The position numbers were made by a program, and so were the translations under genes. The notes beneath the pieces are model-generated. The model made no database searches and was not told the origin of the DNA. It was given only the letters and a program-made list of their open reading frames with translations. DNA of 64,000 nt from Sinobaca qinghaiensis (GTDB taxonomy: Bacteria; Bacillota; Bacilli; Bacillales; Marinococcaceae), in the NCBI RefSeq assembly GCF_003610495.1, contig NZ_RAPK01000007.1, positions 372,001 to 436,000 on the forward strand, in the 5' to 3' direction. Of this stretch, positions 51,923-61,481 are shown piece after piece; position 1 is the stretch's first letter, and each line of letters opens with the position of its first letter.

Positions 51923-53497
51923 ATGAAGAGAGAGGATCTGCTTGCGCCGGCTCAGTACAACATAGTTGATGAACTGGACGCTTATAGAAATGACGATGAA
52001 AAAACCGCCGTTCGGTGGATGAATGAAAAAAAAGAACGCCGTGACGTGTCTTACAAAACTCTTTTGGAAAAAACCAGCCAATTTGCCGGTGTGCTGCTCG
52101 ATATGGGCATAACAAAAGGAGACAAAATTCTTATTATTGTTCCGCGACTGCCGGAAGCATATATTATATACCTTGCCTGCCTGAAAATTGGAGCTGTAGC
52201 CATTCCAAGCTCTGAAATGCTGCGCTCCAAAGATCTGGTATACAGGCTTCAGCATTCAGAAGCAGTGGGAATTATCGCACACCACCACTCTACTGAAGAA
52301 GTCGATGCTATTACAGAAGAGCTCCCTCATCTGCAGTTTAAGCTGACACTCGGGGGTGCTGTAGATGGCTGGCAGCATGCTGATGCTCTTGCTGAAACAA
52401 AAGAAAAAGAACTGGCCACCGCTGATACTAAAAGCAGCGATGTTGCTTTTTTGTCCTACACTTCCGGAACTACAGGCAACCCTAAAGGCGTTATTCACAC
52501 CCATGCCTGGGCCTATGCCCATGTCAGAACCGCAGCTACGGAATGGCTTGGCGTAAGGGAAAATGATATCGTCTGGGCTACGGCCGCTCCCGGATGGCAG
52601 AAGTGGGTGTGGAGTCCATTTCTTTCCACCGTTATGCTTGGAGCCACTGCGTTTGTATATCATGGTGGATTTAAGCCGGATACTTATTTACAGCTGCTTC
52701 AGGATGAGAATATTAATGTTCTCTGCTGCACGCCTACCGAGTACCGCTTAATGGCGAAAGTCGACAATCTGGACTCTTACAGTCTTCCTCATCTCCGCAG
52801 CACAGTATCGGCCGGGGAACCATTGAACCGCCCTGTAATTGAGGCATTCAAGCATGCCTTTAACGTAGATGTAAGGGATGGCTACGGTCAGACAGAAAAT
52901 ACCCTTCTTGTAGGAACGCTGTTGGATATGGAAGTCAAACCGGGATCGATGGGCAGGCCCACTCCAGGAAACCCTGTATCGATTATTAATGATATGGCTG
53001 AACCTGCGGCAGTCGGCGAAGTGGGAGACATCGCTGTTCATAAAGACTGCCCGGCTCTTTTTAAACATTATTACAGAGATGCTGAAAGAACGGCAGGTTC
53101 CTTTAGAGGCGACTGGTACTTGACAGGAGATCAGGCTTCCATGGATGAGGACGGCTATTTTTGGTTCGAAGGCCGCAGTGACGATATTATTATCAGCTCC
53201 GGCTATACCATTGGACCGTTCGAAGTGGAAGATGCTCTTCTTAAACACCCGCAGGTGCAGGAATGCGCCGTTGTAGCAGCACCCGATGAAGTCAGGGGAA
53301 ATATAGTAAAAGCTTTTGTAGTTATTAAAGGAGAACACCCTGCAAATAAAGAACACTTCGTTTTGGAACTGCAGAATCATGTGAAACAAATGACGGCTCC
53401 TTATAAGTACCCGCGCCGGATTGAATTCATAGAGGAGCTTCCAAAAACGACCTCTGGTAAGATCAGAAGAATAGATCTGCGGAAGCAAAGCCGTTAG
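51923..53497 (+). CDS. acyl-CoA synthetase (AMP-forming), acetyl/medium-chain type
   Basis: The 524-residue adenylate-forming enzyme has the P-loop 'FLSYTSGTTGNPKGVIHTH', 'DGYGQTENT' (A5 motif), 'YLTGDQASMDEDGYFWFEGR' (A7-A8) and the acetylation-site lysine in 'LPKTTSGKIRRIDLR'. 'WATAAPGWQKWVWSPF' resembles the acetate-binding pocket of the AcsA/YtcI branch. It activates a short- or medium-chain acid to its CoA ester; the chain length is not certain. AAAGGAGG lies before the ATG. Monocistronic. Confidence 0.9.
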   Translation: MKREDLLAPAQYNIVDELDAYRNDDEKTAVRWMNEKKERRDVSYKTLLEKTSQFAGVLLDMGITKGDKILIIVPRLPEAYIIYLACLKIGAVAIPSSEMLRSKDLVYRLQHSEAVGIIAHHHSTEEVDAITEELPHLQFKLTLGGAVDGWQHADALAETKEKELATADTKSSDVAFLSYTSGTTGNPKGVIHTHAWAYAHVRTAATEWLGVRENDIVWATAAPGWQKWVWSPFLSTVMLGATAFVYHGGFKPDTYLQLLQDENINVLCCTPTEYRLMAKVDNLDSYSLPHLRSTVSAGEPLNRPVIEAFKHAFNVDVRDGYGQTENTLLVGTLLDMEVKPGSMGRPTPGNPVSIINDMAEPAAVGEVGDIAVHKDCPALFKHYYRDAERTAGSFRGDWYLTGDQASMDEDGYFWFEGRSDDIIISSGYTIGPFEVEDALLKHPQVQECAVVAAPDEVRGNIVKAFVVIKGEHPANKEHFVLELQNHVKQMTAPYKYPRRIEFIEELPKTTSGKIRRIDLRKQSR

Positions 53498-53500
53498 ATC

Positions 53501-53538
53501 AAAAAAGAGCAAAAGCCCGGGGCTTTTGCTCTTTTTTT
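53501..53538. terminator. bidirectional terminator
   Basis: A 17-bp perfect stem (AAAAAAGAGCAAAAGCC) with a three-base loop. Confidence 0.92.
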
Positions 53539-54085
53539 ATGTCTGTTGTTGTTCTATCCATTCAATAAATGCTATTTCTGCTTTTTTCAACGTTTCCCGA
53601 AGCCTTTCATCTGTAATGACTTCGTCGTCATTTATCTTTTTCGGGGCAGTTCCTATAAACACCTCGGGCTGCTGCAGTACCAGGCTGCCGCATGCAGCAA
53701 GAGTCTGCTTGATCTGCTGCTGTCCCAGAGCCGTTCCCAGCGCCATAGGAGAAGCACCTAGCACAAAGGCAGGTTTTTTATCGAGGACATTTTCATTTGT
53801 CATACTGCCTGCCCAATCCAGTGCATTTTTTACTACCCCCGGCATACCGTGGCTGTATTCAGGGCTTACAATCAATACTCCGTCTGCTTCTTTGAGCTGT
53901 TCTTTCATTTCGGCCGGCTGTTTCGGATCTCCGCCTGTTTCTTCATCGGCGTTGAACAGAGGAATATCCGCAAGATCAATCCATGTGTACTCTACTTTAC
54001 TGTCCGCTTGTTCTATCATGTGATGCAGCACTTTCTTATTGATAGATTCTTTGCGAAGACTTCCAGCTATTGCAGCTATTTTCAT
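53537..54085 (-). CDS. NADPH-dependent FMN reductase family flavoprotein
   Basis: The 182-residue flavodoxin-fold protein has 'IAAIAGSLRKESINKKVL' (FMN phosphate loop), 'VSPEYSHGMPGVVKNALDW' (the SPEYN/H-type motif) and 'GASPMALG'. It reduces FMN, azo dyes or quinones with NAD(P)H. ATG 54085 follows GGAGG by eight bases; an ATG 15 bases upstream has no site. The stop lies in the shared terminator. Confidence 0.93.
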   Translation of the reverse strand: MKIAAIAGSLRKESINKKVLHHMIEQADSKVEYTWIDLADIPLFNADEETGGDPKQPAEMKEQLKEADGVLIVSPEYSHGMPGVVKNALDWAGSMTNENVLDKKPAFVLGASPMALGTALGQQQIKQTLAACGSLVLQQPEVFIGTAPKKINDDEVITDERLRETLKKAEIAFIEWIEQQQT

Positions 54086-54200
54086 TTTACATTCCTCCAT
54101 TTATTTCTACACTACAGAATCACATTCAGACGCGCAATAATGCCGCTCTAAAAAGCATGACAGAAATAGTAACAAGGTACTATATATTGTAAAAATTTCT

Positions 54201-54229
54201 TTGTTAAGATAATAATCATCTGCTATACT
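54201..54229 (+). promoter_or_regulatory. promoter of the alanine/glycine symporter
   Basis: TTGTTA (54201-54206) and TATACT (54224-54229) are 17 bases apart, with TGC before the -10. The leader is about 120 nt; no riboswitch fold recognised in it. Confidence 0.6.
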
Positions 54230-54353
54230 TAATTTGTTCTAATCGTTTTTTCTGAATAATATCACAATTACAGCTATTCCTACGGGTCTACATAGCTTCA
54301 TTTCTTCATACGACCCGTTAAATAGAAATACTCATTACATAGGAGGGTTATGG

Positions 54354-55700
54354 TTGGGAATTAATGATTTTTTAGGAACGGTTGGTGGCTTTGTCTGGGG
54401 ACCGCCTCTTCTTATTCTGCTTGTAGGAACGGGTATTTACCTTACTATCCGATTGTCCTTTCTTCAGTTTACGATGCTGCCCTATGCCTTAAAGACAGCC
54501 TTCACAAAAAAACAGGATAAGAAATCCGAAGGGGATATTTCCCACTTTCAATCCTTGATGACCGCTCTTGCGGCCACTATCGGTACAGGTAATATTGCCG
54601 GGGTAGCCACGGCTGTTGTTATCGGCGGACCGGGAGCTGTATTCTGGATGTGGATTTCTGCATTGGTCGGCATGGCGACGAAATACGCTGAAGCTATCCT
54701 TGCGGTAAAGTACCGCATAAAGGATTCAAACGGGCAGATGGCCGGCGGTCCTATGTATTATATTGAAAAAGGACTGGGATGGAAATGGATGGCCGTTTTA
54801 TTTGCAGTTTTTGCGGCTGTTGCCTCTTTTGGTATAGGAAATACTGTACAGTCCAACTCTGTAGCTGCCGTTCTTCAGGAAAACTGGGCTATGCCCGTAT
54901 GGATTACAGGTCTTATTCTAATGGTTTTCACGGCTTTTGTTATACTGGGCGGAATTAAATCCATTGGACGTGTTGTAGGTTTTATCGTTCCATTTATGGC
55001 TTTGTTTTATGTTAGTGCCGGACTTATTATTCTTATATTAAACTTGGAACTGATCCCAGGCGCTGTGTGGCTTATTCTATCTGATGCCTTTACTGGTCAG
55101 GCGGCTGCCGGCGGAGCTGTCGGTGTCGCTATTCAGTACGGTGTGGCGCGCGGTGTATTCTCAAACGAAGCAGGTCTCGGTTCGGCGCCGATTGCGGCTG
55201 CTGCTGCAAAAACCGATTACCCGGGACGCCAGGCTCTCGTATCGATGACCCAGGTGTTTATTGACACTATTGTGATCTGCTCTATTACCGGCGTAACGCT
55301 TGTAATGGGTGATATGTATTTAGACGGAGCTGATGGTGCTGCACTGACTTCAGCCACCTTTGAATTCTTCTTGGGACCTATTGGTGCCACTATCGTTGCC
55401 ATTGGGTTAATATTCTTTGCTTATTCAACTATACTCGGCTGGTCCTACTACGGCGAGCGTTCCGTATACTACTTGTTTAAAACATCCAGAGCTATTATGA
55501 TTTACAGGCTTTTATATGTTATAGCTGTTTTCATTGGAGCCGTGCTGCAGCTCGACACTGTCTGGGCTTTAGCAGATATCATGAACGGACTAATGGCCGT
55601 ACCAAACTTAATTGCCCTGCTGCTCCTTTCCGGTGTAGTAGTCGCAGAAACAAAAATCTTCCTCAAGAAAAAGCGGGAAGAAGAACGTATGGTAAAATAA
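54354..55700 (+). CDS. alanine/glycine:cation symporter (AGCS family)
   Basis: The 448-residue protein has about ten to eleven TM helices and the AGCS signature 'IGTGNIAGVATAVVIGGPGA'; 'GVARGVFSNEAGLGSAPIAA' is the second conserved block. It imports alanine, glycine or (as in AlsT/GlnT) glutamine with Na+. The start is TTG 54354, six bases after AGGAGGG; an ATG four bases earlier is out of frame. It ends in a basic tail ('KKKREEERMVK'). Confidence 0.93.
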   Translation: MGINDFLGTVGGFVWGPPLLILLVGTGIYLTIRLSFLQFTMLPYALKTAFTKKQDKKSEGDISHFQSLMTALAATIGTGNIAGVATAVVIGGPGAVFWMWISALVGMATKYAEAILAVKYRIKDSNGQMAGGPMYYIEKGLGWKWMAVLFAVFAAVASFGIGNTVQSNSVAAVLQENWAMPVWITGLILMVFTAFVILGGIKSIGRVVGFIVPFMALFYVSAGLIILILNLELIPGAVWLILSDAFTGQAAAGGAVGVAIQYGVARGVFSNEAGLGSAPIAAAAAKTDYPGRQALVSMTQVFIDTIVICSITGVTLVMGDMYLDGADGAALTSATFEFFLGPIGATIVAIGLIFFAYSTILGWSYYGERSVYYLFKTSRAIMIYRLLYVIAVFIGAVLQLDTVWALADIMNGLMAVPNLIALLLLSGVVVAETKIFLKKKREEERMVK

Positions 55701-55703
55701 CAC

Positions 55704-55734
55704 TAAAAGAGCAGCCACAGCGGCTGCTCTTTTT
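55704..55734 (+). terminator. terminator of the symporter gene
   Basis: AAAAGAGCAGCC pairs with GGCTGCTCTTTT, loop ACAGC, then T-tract. Confidence 0.92.
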
Positions 55735-55760
55735 TCATATGCTATACAAATTCGGCTTTC

Positions 55761-56723
55761 CTACACCACCCGGTGCGTTAATTCTTCTCCTGAGAGGGCC
55801 TGCAGAATATGGTCTGCTGTCATATGCGCCATCGCCATTCGTGTTTTTACGCTGGCGCTTCCTATATGAGGGGTGGCAGTAACGTTAGACAATTCCAGCA
55901 GCGGGTGGGCGGAATCAATAGGCTCGTTCTCAAATACATCCAGTCCGGCGCCTGTGATTTCTTTATTTTGCAGTGCCTGATAGAGAGCCTTTTCATCGAC
56001 TACGCCGCCACGCGAAGAATTAATTAGAATGGCGGTTGGTTTCATCCGCCTGAATTCCTCTTTTCCAATCAGATGATGCGTATCCTTTGAATATGGAGCC
56101 ATTACGCATAAAAAATCAGCCCGTTCAATTAGTTCATTTTTGCCGGTATATATAACGCCAAGGCGGTCTTCCGCCTCTTTTTTCCGGGAGCGGTTATGAT
56201 ACAGCACTTCCATATTAAATCCCGCGGCACGCCTGGCGACCGCTTCCCCTATTCGTCCCATCCCAATAATACCAAGTGTAGCGCCAAAAACATCCCTGCC
56301 GGTTAAATGAAAAGGAGACCAGGAACTCCATTGATTCTGTTTAATAGAAAGAGCCGCTTCCTCCACTCGTCTGGCAGCAGCCATCAACAGTGCAAACGTT
56401 AAATCCGCTGTTGTTTCTGTAAGTACTTCCGGCGTATGAGCCACTTTAATGCCAAGTTCGGCAGCTGTTTCTATATCAATGTTGTTGTAGCCGACTGCCA
56501 TTGTGGCGATCACTTTCAGTTTTGGAGACTGTCTGAGCATATCACCGCTCATCGCTTCTGTGATCGTGCAGAATACTGCATCTGCTTTTTGACATTCTTC
56601 AGCCAGCCTTTCCTTTGGTACCGGCTCCTCTTCTTTTTCCCACATGCCTACTTCATACCGATCGGCTAACTTATTTACGATTTCTTCCGGCATTTTCCTT
56701 GCAATAAATACATACGGTTTCAT
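55761..56723 (-). CDS. D-isomer 2-hydroxyacid dehydrogenase (glyoxylate/hydroxypyruvate reductase type)
   Basis: The 320-residue NAD(P)-dependent enzyme has the Rossmann loop 'LGIIGMGRIGEAVARRA', followed by 'YHNRSR' (Arg after the second strand hints at NADPH). Catalytic Arg is in 'INSSRGGVVDE', Glu in 'DVFENEPI' and His in 'TPHIGSAS'. It interconverts a 2-keto acid and a D-2-hydroxy acid; glyoxylate and hydroxypyruvate are the best guesses. ATG 56723 is one base after the stop of the PrmA-like gene, with AAAGGGG upstream, so the two are an operon. Confidence 0.88.
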   Translation of the reverse strand: MKPYVFIARKMPEEIVNKLADRYEVGMWEKEEEPVPKERLAEECQKADAVFCTITEAMSGDMLRQSPKLKVIATMAVGYNNIDIETAAELGIKVAHTPEVLTETTADLTFALLMAAARRVEEAALSIKQNQWSSWSPFHLTGRDVFGATLGIIGMGRIGEAVARRAAGFNMEVLYHNRSRKKEAEDRLGVIYTGKNELIERADFLCVMAPYSKDTHHLIGKEEFRRMKPTAILINSSRGGVVDEKALYQALQNKEITGAGLDVFENEPIDSAHPLLELSNVTATPHIGSASVKTRMAMAHMTADHILQALSGEELTHRVV

Positions 56724-56724
56724 G

Positions 56725-57570
56725 TTATACCCCTTTCTTTGTCCAAAGCATGGTATGCCATTCTCCAGATACTTTGTGCTTTTCTTTTTCCAGTCCGGCA
56801 AGCACGCAGGCCTGTTCTACTGCTTCAGTCGACCATTCTATTATTCCTGAAATGGCTAGTTTATTAAAATGAACATTATGCTTTTTCAGATAAACGAGCA
56901 TTTCTATGCTGAAGCTGGCTCCAATATTCACTACAATCCAGTCATAGCTCCTTCGCGGCGGTACTTCAGCCAGAAGATCCTTTTCATATACCGTGATTTG
57001 TTGTTCAACATGGTTTAAAGAAGCCTGGGCCATTACCTCCCTGGTTACGGGCTGAATATCAAATGCGTCTACCTGCGCTCCTTTTAAAGCAGCCCCTACA
57101 GCTAAAATACCAGAACCTGTTCCGGCATCCAATACGTTAGAGGGCGCCGGTTCTTCTTCTGCTATAATGCTGAGCATGTCTATGGTCGTGCCGTGAAGAC
57201 CGGTGCCAAAAGCACCCTGAGGATCCAGGCAGATACTTTTATCATGCCGGTGTTCAAACGGAGGATACTGCAGCTCCCATCCATTTACAATAGGCCGGTC
57301 TTTATATTCTTCCACAGAATCATCCAGCTTTTCCCAGTCTATCTTTTCTTTTGGAATCCCTAATACGTCTGCGATTACAGACGCCTCTGGATACATTTGA
57401 TCATCAATAAACAGCATCTGGCTTCCATTACTATCTTTTATGTAGCTGTATCCGTCAAAGTTTTTTGTTATTTGAATGGCTTCTTGTATAAAAAAGGAAT
57501 ACATTTCTGCTTCATTCAGCCGGTAAACCAGGTCTTCTTCTTTTTCCGGAGGAACTGTAATTTTCCACAT
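56725..57570 (-). CDS. PrmA-like (ribosomal protein L11 methyltransferase-like) SAM enzyme
   Basis: The 281-residue protein has a divergent N-terminal domain (about 1-100) and a C-terminal class I methyltransferase domain with 'DPQGAFGTGLHGTT' (PrmA normally has GTGTHxTT) and 'VLDAGTGSGILAVGAALKGA' (SAM motif I). The later 'IVVNIGASF' replaces the usual NIL-A-P-type motif, so the substrate may differ from L11. True prmA normally sits in the dnaJ cluster. Coupled to a 2-hydroxyacid dehydrogenase downstream. AAAGGAAG lies before the ATG. Confidence 0.78.
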   Translation of the reverse strand: MWKITVPPEKEEDLVYRLNEAEMYSFFIQEAIQITKNFDGYSYIKDSNGSQMLFIDDQMYPEASVIADVLGIPKEKIDWEKLDDSVEEYKDRPIVNGWELQYPPFEHRHDKSICLDPQGAFGTGLHGTTIDMLSIIAEEEPAPSNVLDAGTGSGILAVGAALKGAQVDAFDIQPVTREVMAQASLNHVEQQITVYEKDLLAEVPPRRSYDWIVVNIGASFSIEMLVYLKKHNVHFNKLAISGIIEWSTEAVEQACVLAGLEKEKHKVSGEWHTMLWTKKGV

Positions 57571-57753
57571 AGCACTCTTCCTTTCCAGTGTTTCACAGAT
57601 TCTATCTGCTCTACACTTATTTTCTCATGGTTTTTAAAGAATTTGAAAGAAAATACTGGATTTCTCTTTCTTTTTTCCTTAGTTTTTAGGTACTCTATAA
57701 GAGCAGGCGATTTTGAACTGAACTAGAATTCAAGCTACCCAGGAGGGACACAC

Positions 57754-59142
57754 ATGGAATTTAGAACTGAATCAGATACTATCGGAGAAATGCAGGTGCC
57801 GGCTGACAAGCATTGGGGCGCCCAGACGCAGCGAAGCCTTGAGAATTTTAAAATAGGCAAAGAGCAGATGCCAATTGAAGTAGTCCACGCTTTTGCCATT
57901 CTAAAAAAATCAGCGGCGCTCGCCAACAAACGTCTTGAAAAAATAGAAGCTGAGAAAGCAGATGCTATTGCAGCTGCTGCCGAAGAAGTGACATCCGGAA
58001 AGCTTGATGACCATTTTCCGCTTGTCGTATGGCAGACAGGCAGCGGTACGCAGTCCAATATGAATATGAACGAAGTTCTCGCAAGAAGAGCTACCGAAAT
58101 TCTAAAGACCAGGGGCTCGGAATTCATCGTTCATCCCAACGATGATGTAAACCGTTCCCAGAGTTCCAACGATACTTTCCCAACAGCGATGCATATTGCA
58201 GCTGTGCTCAAAGTAGAAAAAGATGTTATTTCAGCCTTGAACGTTTTAAAGGGAACTTTCGAAGAAAAGATGAAAGCGTTTGACGATATTATTAAAATCG
58301 GCCGTACTCATCTTCAGGATGCTACGCCGCTTACTCTCGGCCAGGAAATCAGCGGCTGGCACCGGATGCTCGAACGCTGTGAACAAATGATCCTGGAAAG
58401 TATTGACCATGTAAAGGATTTGGCGATCGGAGGTACGGCAGTCGGTACAGGAATTAACGCCCATCCTAAGTTTGGTGAGTACGTCGCAGAAGAAATCTCT
58501 TCTATTACCGGCACAGCTTTCCGCTCGGCCCCGAACAAATTTCACTCATTGACGAGTCATGATGAGACGACCTATGCACACGGTGCGTTAAAAGCACTGG
58601 CCGCTGACTTAATGAAAATTGCCAACGACGTACGCTGGCTTTCAAGCGGTCCGCGCTGCGGTATCGGGGAACTTTCCATCCCTGCCAATGAGCCGGGCAG
58701 TTCGATTATGCCGGGTAAAGTAAACCCTACACAAAGTGAAGCAATGACTATGGTAGCTACCCAGGTTATGGGAAATGATGCCGCGATCGGCTTTGCAGCC
58801 AGTCAGGGAAATTTTGAGCTTAATGTATTTAAGCCGGTTATTATCTACAACTTCCTGCAGTCTGCTTATCTTCTTGCCGATTCAATGCTTTCTTTCAATG
58901 AAAAATGTGCCGTCGGCATCGAGCCGAACCATGAAAATATTGAAGAACACCTCCGCCAGTCTCTTATGCTGGTCACAGCTCTTAACCCGCATATTGGCTA
59001 TGAGAACGCAGCAAAAATTGCCAAAAGTGCCCACCTTAAAGGACAGACTTTAAAAGAAGCGGTACTGGAAAGCGGCCTTTTAACAGAAGCCCAGTTTGAA
59101 GAATACGTAGATCCGGCCAAAATGGTTACTCCTAAAGAATAA
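57754..59142 (+). CDS. fumC: class II fumarate hydratase
   Basis: The 462-residue enzyme has '[15 protein letters not shown]', '[15 protein letters not shown]', '[16 protein letters not shown]' with the catalytic-type His, and the superfamily signature '[13 protein letters not shown]' with the catalytic Ser. It interconverts fumarate and malate in the TCA cycle and is the oxygen-stable form. AGGAGGG precedes the ATG by seven bases. It starts a stand-alone unit divergent from the PrmA-like gene. Confidence 0.96.
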   Translation: MEFRTESDTIGEMQVPADKHWGAQTQRSLENFKIGKEQMPIEVVHAFAILKKSAALANKRLEKIEAEKADAIAAAAEEVTSGKLDDHFPLVVWQTGSGTQSNMNMNEVLARRATEILKTRGSEFIVHPNDDVNRSQSSNDTFPTAMHIAAVLKVEKDVISALNVLKGTFEEKMKAFDDIIKIGRTHLQDATPLTLGQEISGWHRMLERCEQMILESIDHVKDLAIGGTAVGTGINAHPKFGEYVAEEISSITGTAFRSAPNKFHSLTSHDETTYAHGALKALAADLMKIANDVRWLSSGPRCGIGELSIPANEPGSSIMPGKVNPTQSEAMTMVATQVMGNDAAIGFAASQGNFELNVFKPVIIYNFLQSAYLLADSMLSFNEKCAVGIEPNHENIEEHLRQSLMLVTALNPHIGYENAAKIAKSAHLKGQTLKEAVLESGLLTEAQFEEYVDPAKMVTPKE

Positions 59143-59154
59143 TATTATAATCTG

Positions 59155-59188
59155 AAAGGCCTGGATGCTTGAGCATCCAGGCCTTTTT
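59155..59188 (+). terminator. terminator of fumC
   Basis: AAAGGCCTGGATGCT pairs perfectly with AGCATCCAGGCCTTT, then T-tract. Confidence 0.93.
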
Positions 59189-59238
59189 ATACGTTTTAAG
59201 TAAAGTATTCTGCATGAGGATACTGCTTCACTTATGTA

Positions 59239-59424
59239 TCATGCTTCATCATAAGTATAGCGGACCACATAACGGTTGGTTTTCAGCTTTCTTACTTCCA
59301 CAGAAGGACCGAGTTCATAGCCTTCCTTCCAGTTATCTTCAAGCTTTGCTTTCAGGCATCCAGCCTGGAATTTTGAGCGGAATGTTTCTTTCCAGTATAT
59401 CCAGCGCGGTTGATGTGCATTCAC
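59239..59424 (-). CDS. small hypothetical protein (61 residues)
   Basis: A basic, aromatic-rich soluble protein ('PRWIYWKETFRSKFQAG', 'NWKEGYELGPSVEVRKL', 'NRYVVRYTYDE'), predicted beta-rich in its second half. It starts with GTG 59424, about 11 bases after AAAGGAG. No family recognised. The opposite strand has no plausible gene, and the frame fills the gap between fumC and the PgpA-like gene. Confidence 0.5.
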   Translation of the reverse strand: MNAHQPRWIYWKETFRSKFQAGCLKAKLEDNWKEGYELGPSVEVRKLKTNRYVVRYTYDEA

Positions 59425-59568
59425 GTTATCGCCGACTCCTTTATTTATTATATTTAAATGCTGTATGAGCAGGTATAGTGGGATTGGTTATTATCCATAT
59501 TGTAGCGGATTCCATTAGAAAAATCATCTAATGTTTCTTTCTGCTGTAACTATATTTTATTTTAACAG

Positions 59569-59596
59569 CAAAAAACCGGCCTGCGCCGGTTTTTTA
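59569..59596 (-). terminator. terminator of the PgpA-like gene
   Basis: AAAAACCGGC pairs with GCCGGTTTTT around CTGC. Confidence 0.88.
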
Positions 59597-59597
59597 T

Positions 59598-60149
59598 CTA
59601 TCCTATAAGCTCTTCATCTTCGCGCTTTTTGATCTGATCTTTGCGTTTATTTTCCTCGCGGTCTCTCATACGGTGGGCAAGCCTGGCGGATGCACTTGCT
59701 GCGATACTTGCTACCAGGTCATCCAAAAACGTATGCACCTGTTCTTTATTGTTGTCGAGTTTTTTGATAATGCCTTTTTTCTCTTTGTCCAAATATCCAA
59801 ATGTTGTCACAGCGATGCTTCCAAATCCAAATACAGAACCTAAGGCAATGGTTTCATCTACGCCGAACAGCCCTTCATCTGATTCAATCAGCGATTGAAG
59901 AGGTTCAGACAGCTGTTTCTTTTCTGTAAGTTTGTCTAATTCGATTCCGACGAGTACCGCGTGCTGGATCTCCCGCTTGCACAGCACTGCGTCAGCACTT
60001 TCGTAACAGTCGTCCATCGTTAGGTTCGGTGAATATTGAGCCTGCATTTCATAAACAATTTCAGCGATGTCGTCAATTAAGACACCTCGTTCTTTTAATG
60101 CTTTTCTCGCAGCATTTTCTACTACGTCGCATGATACAGGTTTTTTCAT
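59598..60149 (-). CDS. YutG/PgpA family protein (phosphatidylglycerophosphatase A-like)
   Basis: The 183-residue protein matches the YutG branch of the PgpA family: 'GVDETIALGSVFGFGSIAVT', 'TFGYLDKEKKGIIKKLDN' and 'VHTFLDDLVASIAASASARLA' with conserved acidic residues for Mg2+. It lacks the long TM helices of Gram-negative PgpA. Related enzymes remove phosphate from phosphatidylglycerophosphate. A highly charged tail ends the protein. AAGGAGG lies before the ATG. Confidence 0.85.
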   Translation of the reverse strand: MKKPVSCDVVENAARKALKERGVLIDDIAEIVYEMQAQYSPNLTMDDCYESADAVLCKREIQHAVLVGIELDKLTEKKQLSEPLQSLIESDEGLFGVDETIALGSVFGFGSIAVTTFGYLDKEKKGIIKKLDNNKEQVHTFLDDLVASIAASASARLAHRMRDREENKRKDQIKKREDEELIG

Positions 60150-60263
60150 AACGGATGCCTCCTTTTTCCTATTTTAACATATCAATAGAACCTGCGCTCT
60201 GGTTAAATGCTGTGATACAATAGGACTGCTGAACGATACATTTGACTGGAAAGGATTGTTTTG

Positions 60264-60992
60264 ATGAACGGCACAACAGAGCGAATCACCCTGCATAGTG
60301 ATATTCTCGAGCACACGTTTGAGCTGTATGTATATCTTCCAGCTCATTATAATCCGCTTTACACGTATCACCTCGCACTTACTCAGGACGGCCGGGATTA
60401 CTTCAGGCTGGGTAAAATAGCCGAACATATAGAGACGGCGATGGACGAAGGAGCCAGACAGACCATTGTTGTAGGTGTACCTTATCCCTCGGTCAGACAG
60501 CGGCGCGAATGGTATCACCCCAAAAGCGAAAAAAGTGAAGACTATCTGGCATTTATAGTAAAGGAACTTCTTCCTTTTTTAGATAAAACGTACCAAACCT
60601 GGAATCTTTCCCATGGCCGTACGCTGCTTGGGGACTCCCTGGCAGGCACTGTTTCTCTCCGGGCGGCTCTGCGTTACCCCAATACGTTTTCACGTGTGGT
60701 GATGCACTCTCCCTACAGTGATGACAACATAGCAGCAGAAGTAGATAATGCAGAGAACACCGGCCACTTTGATATCTACCATACGATTGGCCTGGAAGAA
60801 CATACGGTCAAAACAACCAATGGCACATATGAGGATTTTCTGGAGCCAAACCGAAAGCTTGCCGAAGCTCTGGAGAAAAAAGGAGCACGTTATTGCTATA
60901 AGGAATTAGAGGGCGGCCATTTCTGGAAAGTATGGGAAGCGGACATGCTTCCTGCCCTTCGTTTTATGTATGACATTACACCACCCTCTTAA
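60264..60992 (+). CDS. esterase D-like alpha/beta hydrolase (YjcH-like)
   Basis: The 242-residue alpha/beta hydrolase of the putative-esterase family has nucleophile Ser in 'LLGDSLAGTVSL' and His in 'ELEGGHFWKVW' near the C-terminus. 'LALTQDGRDYFRLGKIAEHI' and 'GVPYPSVRQRREWYHP' are family blocks. B. subtilis yjcH and yjcF neighbour each other (with yjcG), matching the present order, though yjcG is absent. The substrate is unknown. ATG 60264 is eight bases after AAAGGA; a TTG just before it is also possible. Confidence 0.85.
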   Translation: MNGTTERITLHSDILEHTFELYVYLPAHYNPLYTYHLALTQDGRDYFRLGKIAEHIETAMDEGARQTIVVGVPYPSVRQRREWYHPKSEKSEDYLAFIVKELLPFLDKTYQTWNLSHGRTLLGDSLAGTVSLRAALRYPNTFSRVVMHSPYSDDNIAAEVDNAENTGHFDIYHTIGLEEHTVKTTNGTYEDFLEPNRKLAEALEKKGARYCYKELEGGHFWKVWEADMLPALRFMYDITPPS

Positions 60993-61010
60993 AGAAAGAA
61001 GGATCGTCTT

Positions 61011-61436
61011 ATGGTCATTGTAGAAATAGCGGAAACAAAAAAGCAGATGGATGAGGCTTTTGCTGTCCGCTACGCTGTGTTTGTTGAAGAGCAGAAAGTA
61101 CCTGCTGAAGAAGAAATTGATGAGTTTGAAGAAGAATCCGTTCATTTTGTTGCTTATGAAGACAACATTCCCATTGGAGCCGGACGGATGCGCAAAGGTA
61201 CCGGTTTTATTAAGGTCGAACGTATCTGCGTACTGGCCCCTTACAGAAAAACAGGGGCCGGCCGTTATATTATGAAGGCTATTGAAGCGCTGGGGCAGGA
61301 GCAGAATTTTGCTGAAGCTAAGCTTCATGCCCAGACCAGGGCTGTCCCTTTTTATGAAAAGCTCGGCTATACGATTACATCTGATATTTTTATCGATGCC
61401 GGTATTCCTCATGTAGCTATGGTAAAATCACTATAA
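61011..61436 (+). CDS. GNAT family N-acetyltransferase (YjcF-like)
   Basis: The 141-residue acetyltransferase has 'AFAVRYAVFVEEQKVPAEEE', 'GAGRMRKG' and the acetyl-CoA loop 'LAPYRKTGAGRYIMKAIEAL', then 'AQTRAVPFYEKLGYTI', the ElaA/YjcF-type pattern. Substrate unknown. It starts 18 bases after the esterase stop with AAGGAT upstream, so the two form an operon. Confidence 0.9.
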   Translation: MVIVEIAETKKQMDEAFAVRYAVFVEEQKVPAEEEIDEFEEESVHFVAYEDNIPIGAGRMRKGTGFIKVERICVLAPYRKTGAGRYIMKAIEALGQEQNFAEAKLHAQTRAVPFYEKLGYTITSDIFIDAGIPHVAMVKSL

Positions 61437-61442
61437 TAAAAC

Positions 61443-61481
61443 AGCCGCTTTTCCTTTAAGGAAAAAGCGGCTATCTTTTTT
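61443..61481 (+). terminator. terminator of the yjcH-yjcF-like operon
   Basis: AGCCGCTTTTCCTT pairs with AAGGAAAAAGCGGCT (one bulged A), then ATCTTTTTT. It also overlaps the stop of the convergent HNH gene. Confidence 0.8.

Noticed and set aside
52748-53512. Minus-strand open frame of 254 codons inside the acyl-CoA ligase gene
   Set aside because: Antisense to a well-conserved enzyme; composition rich in Phe/His/Arg, no domain and no start signal.
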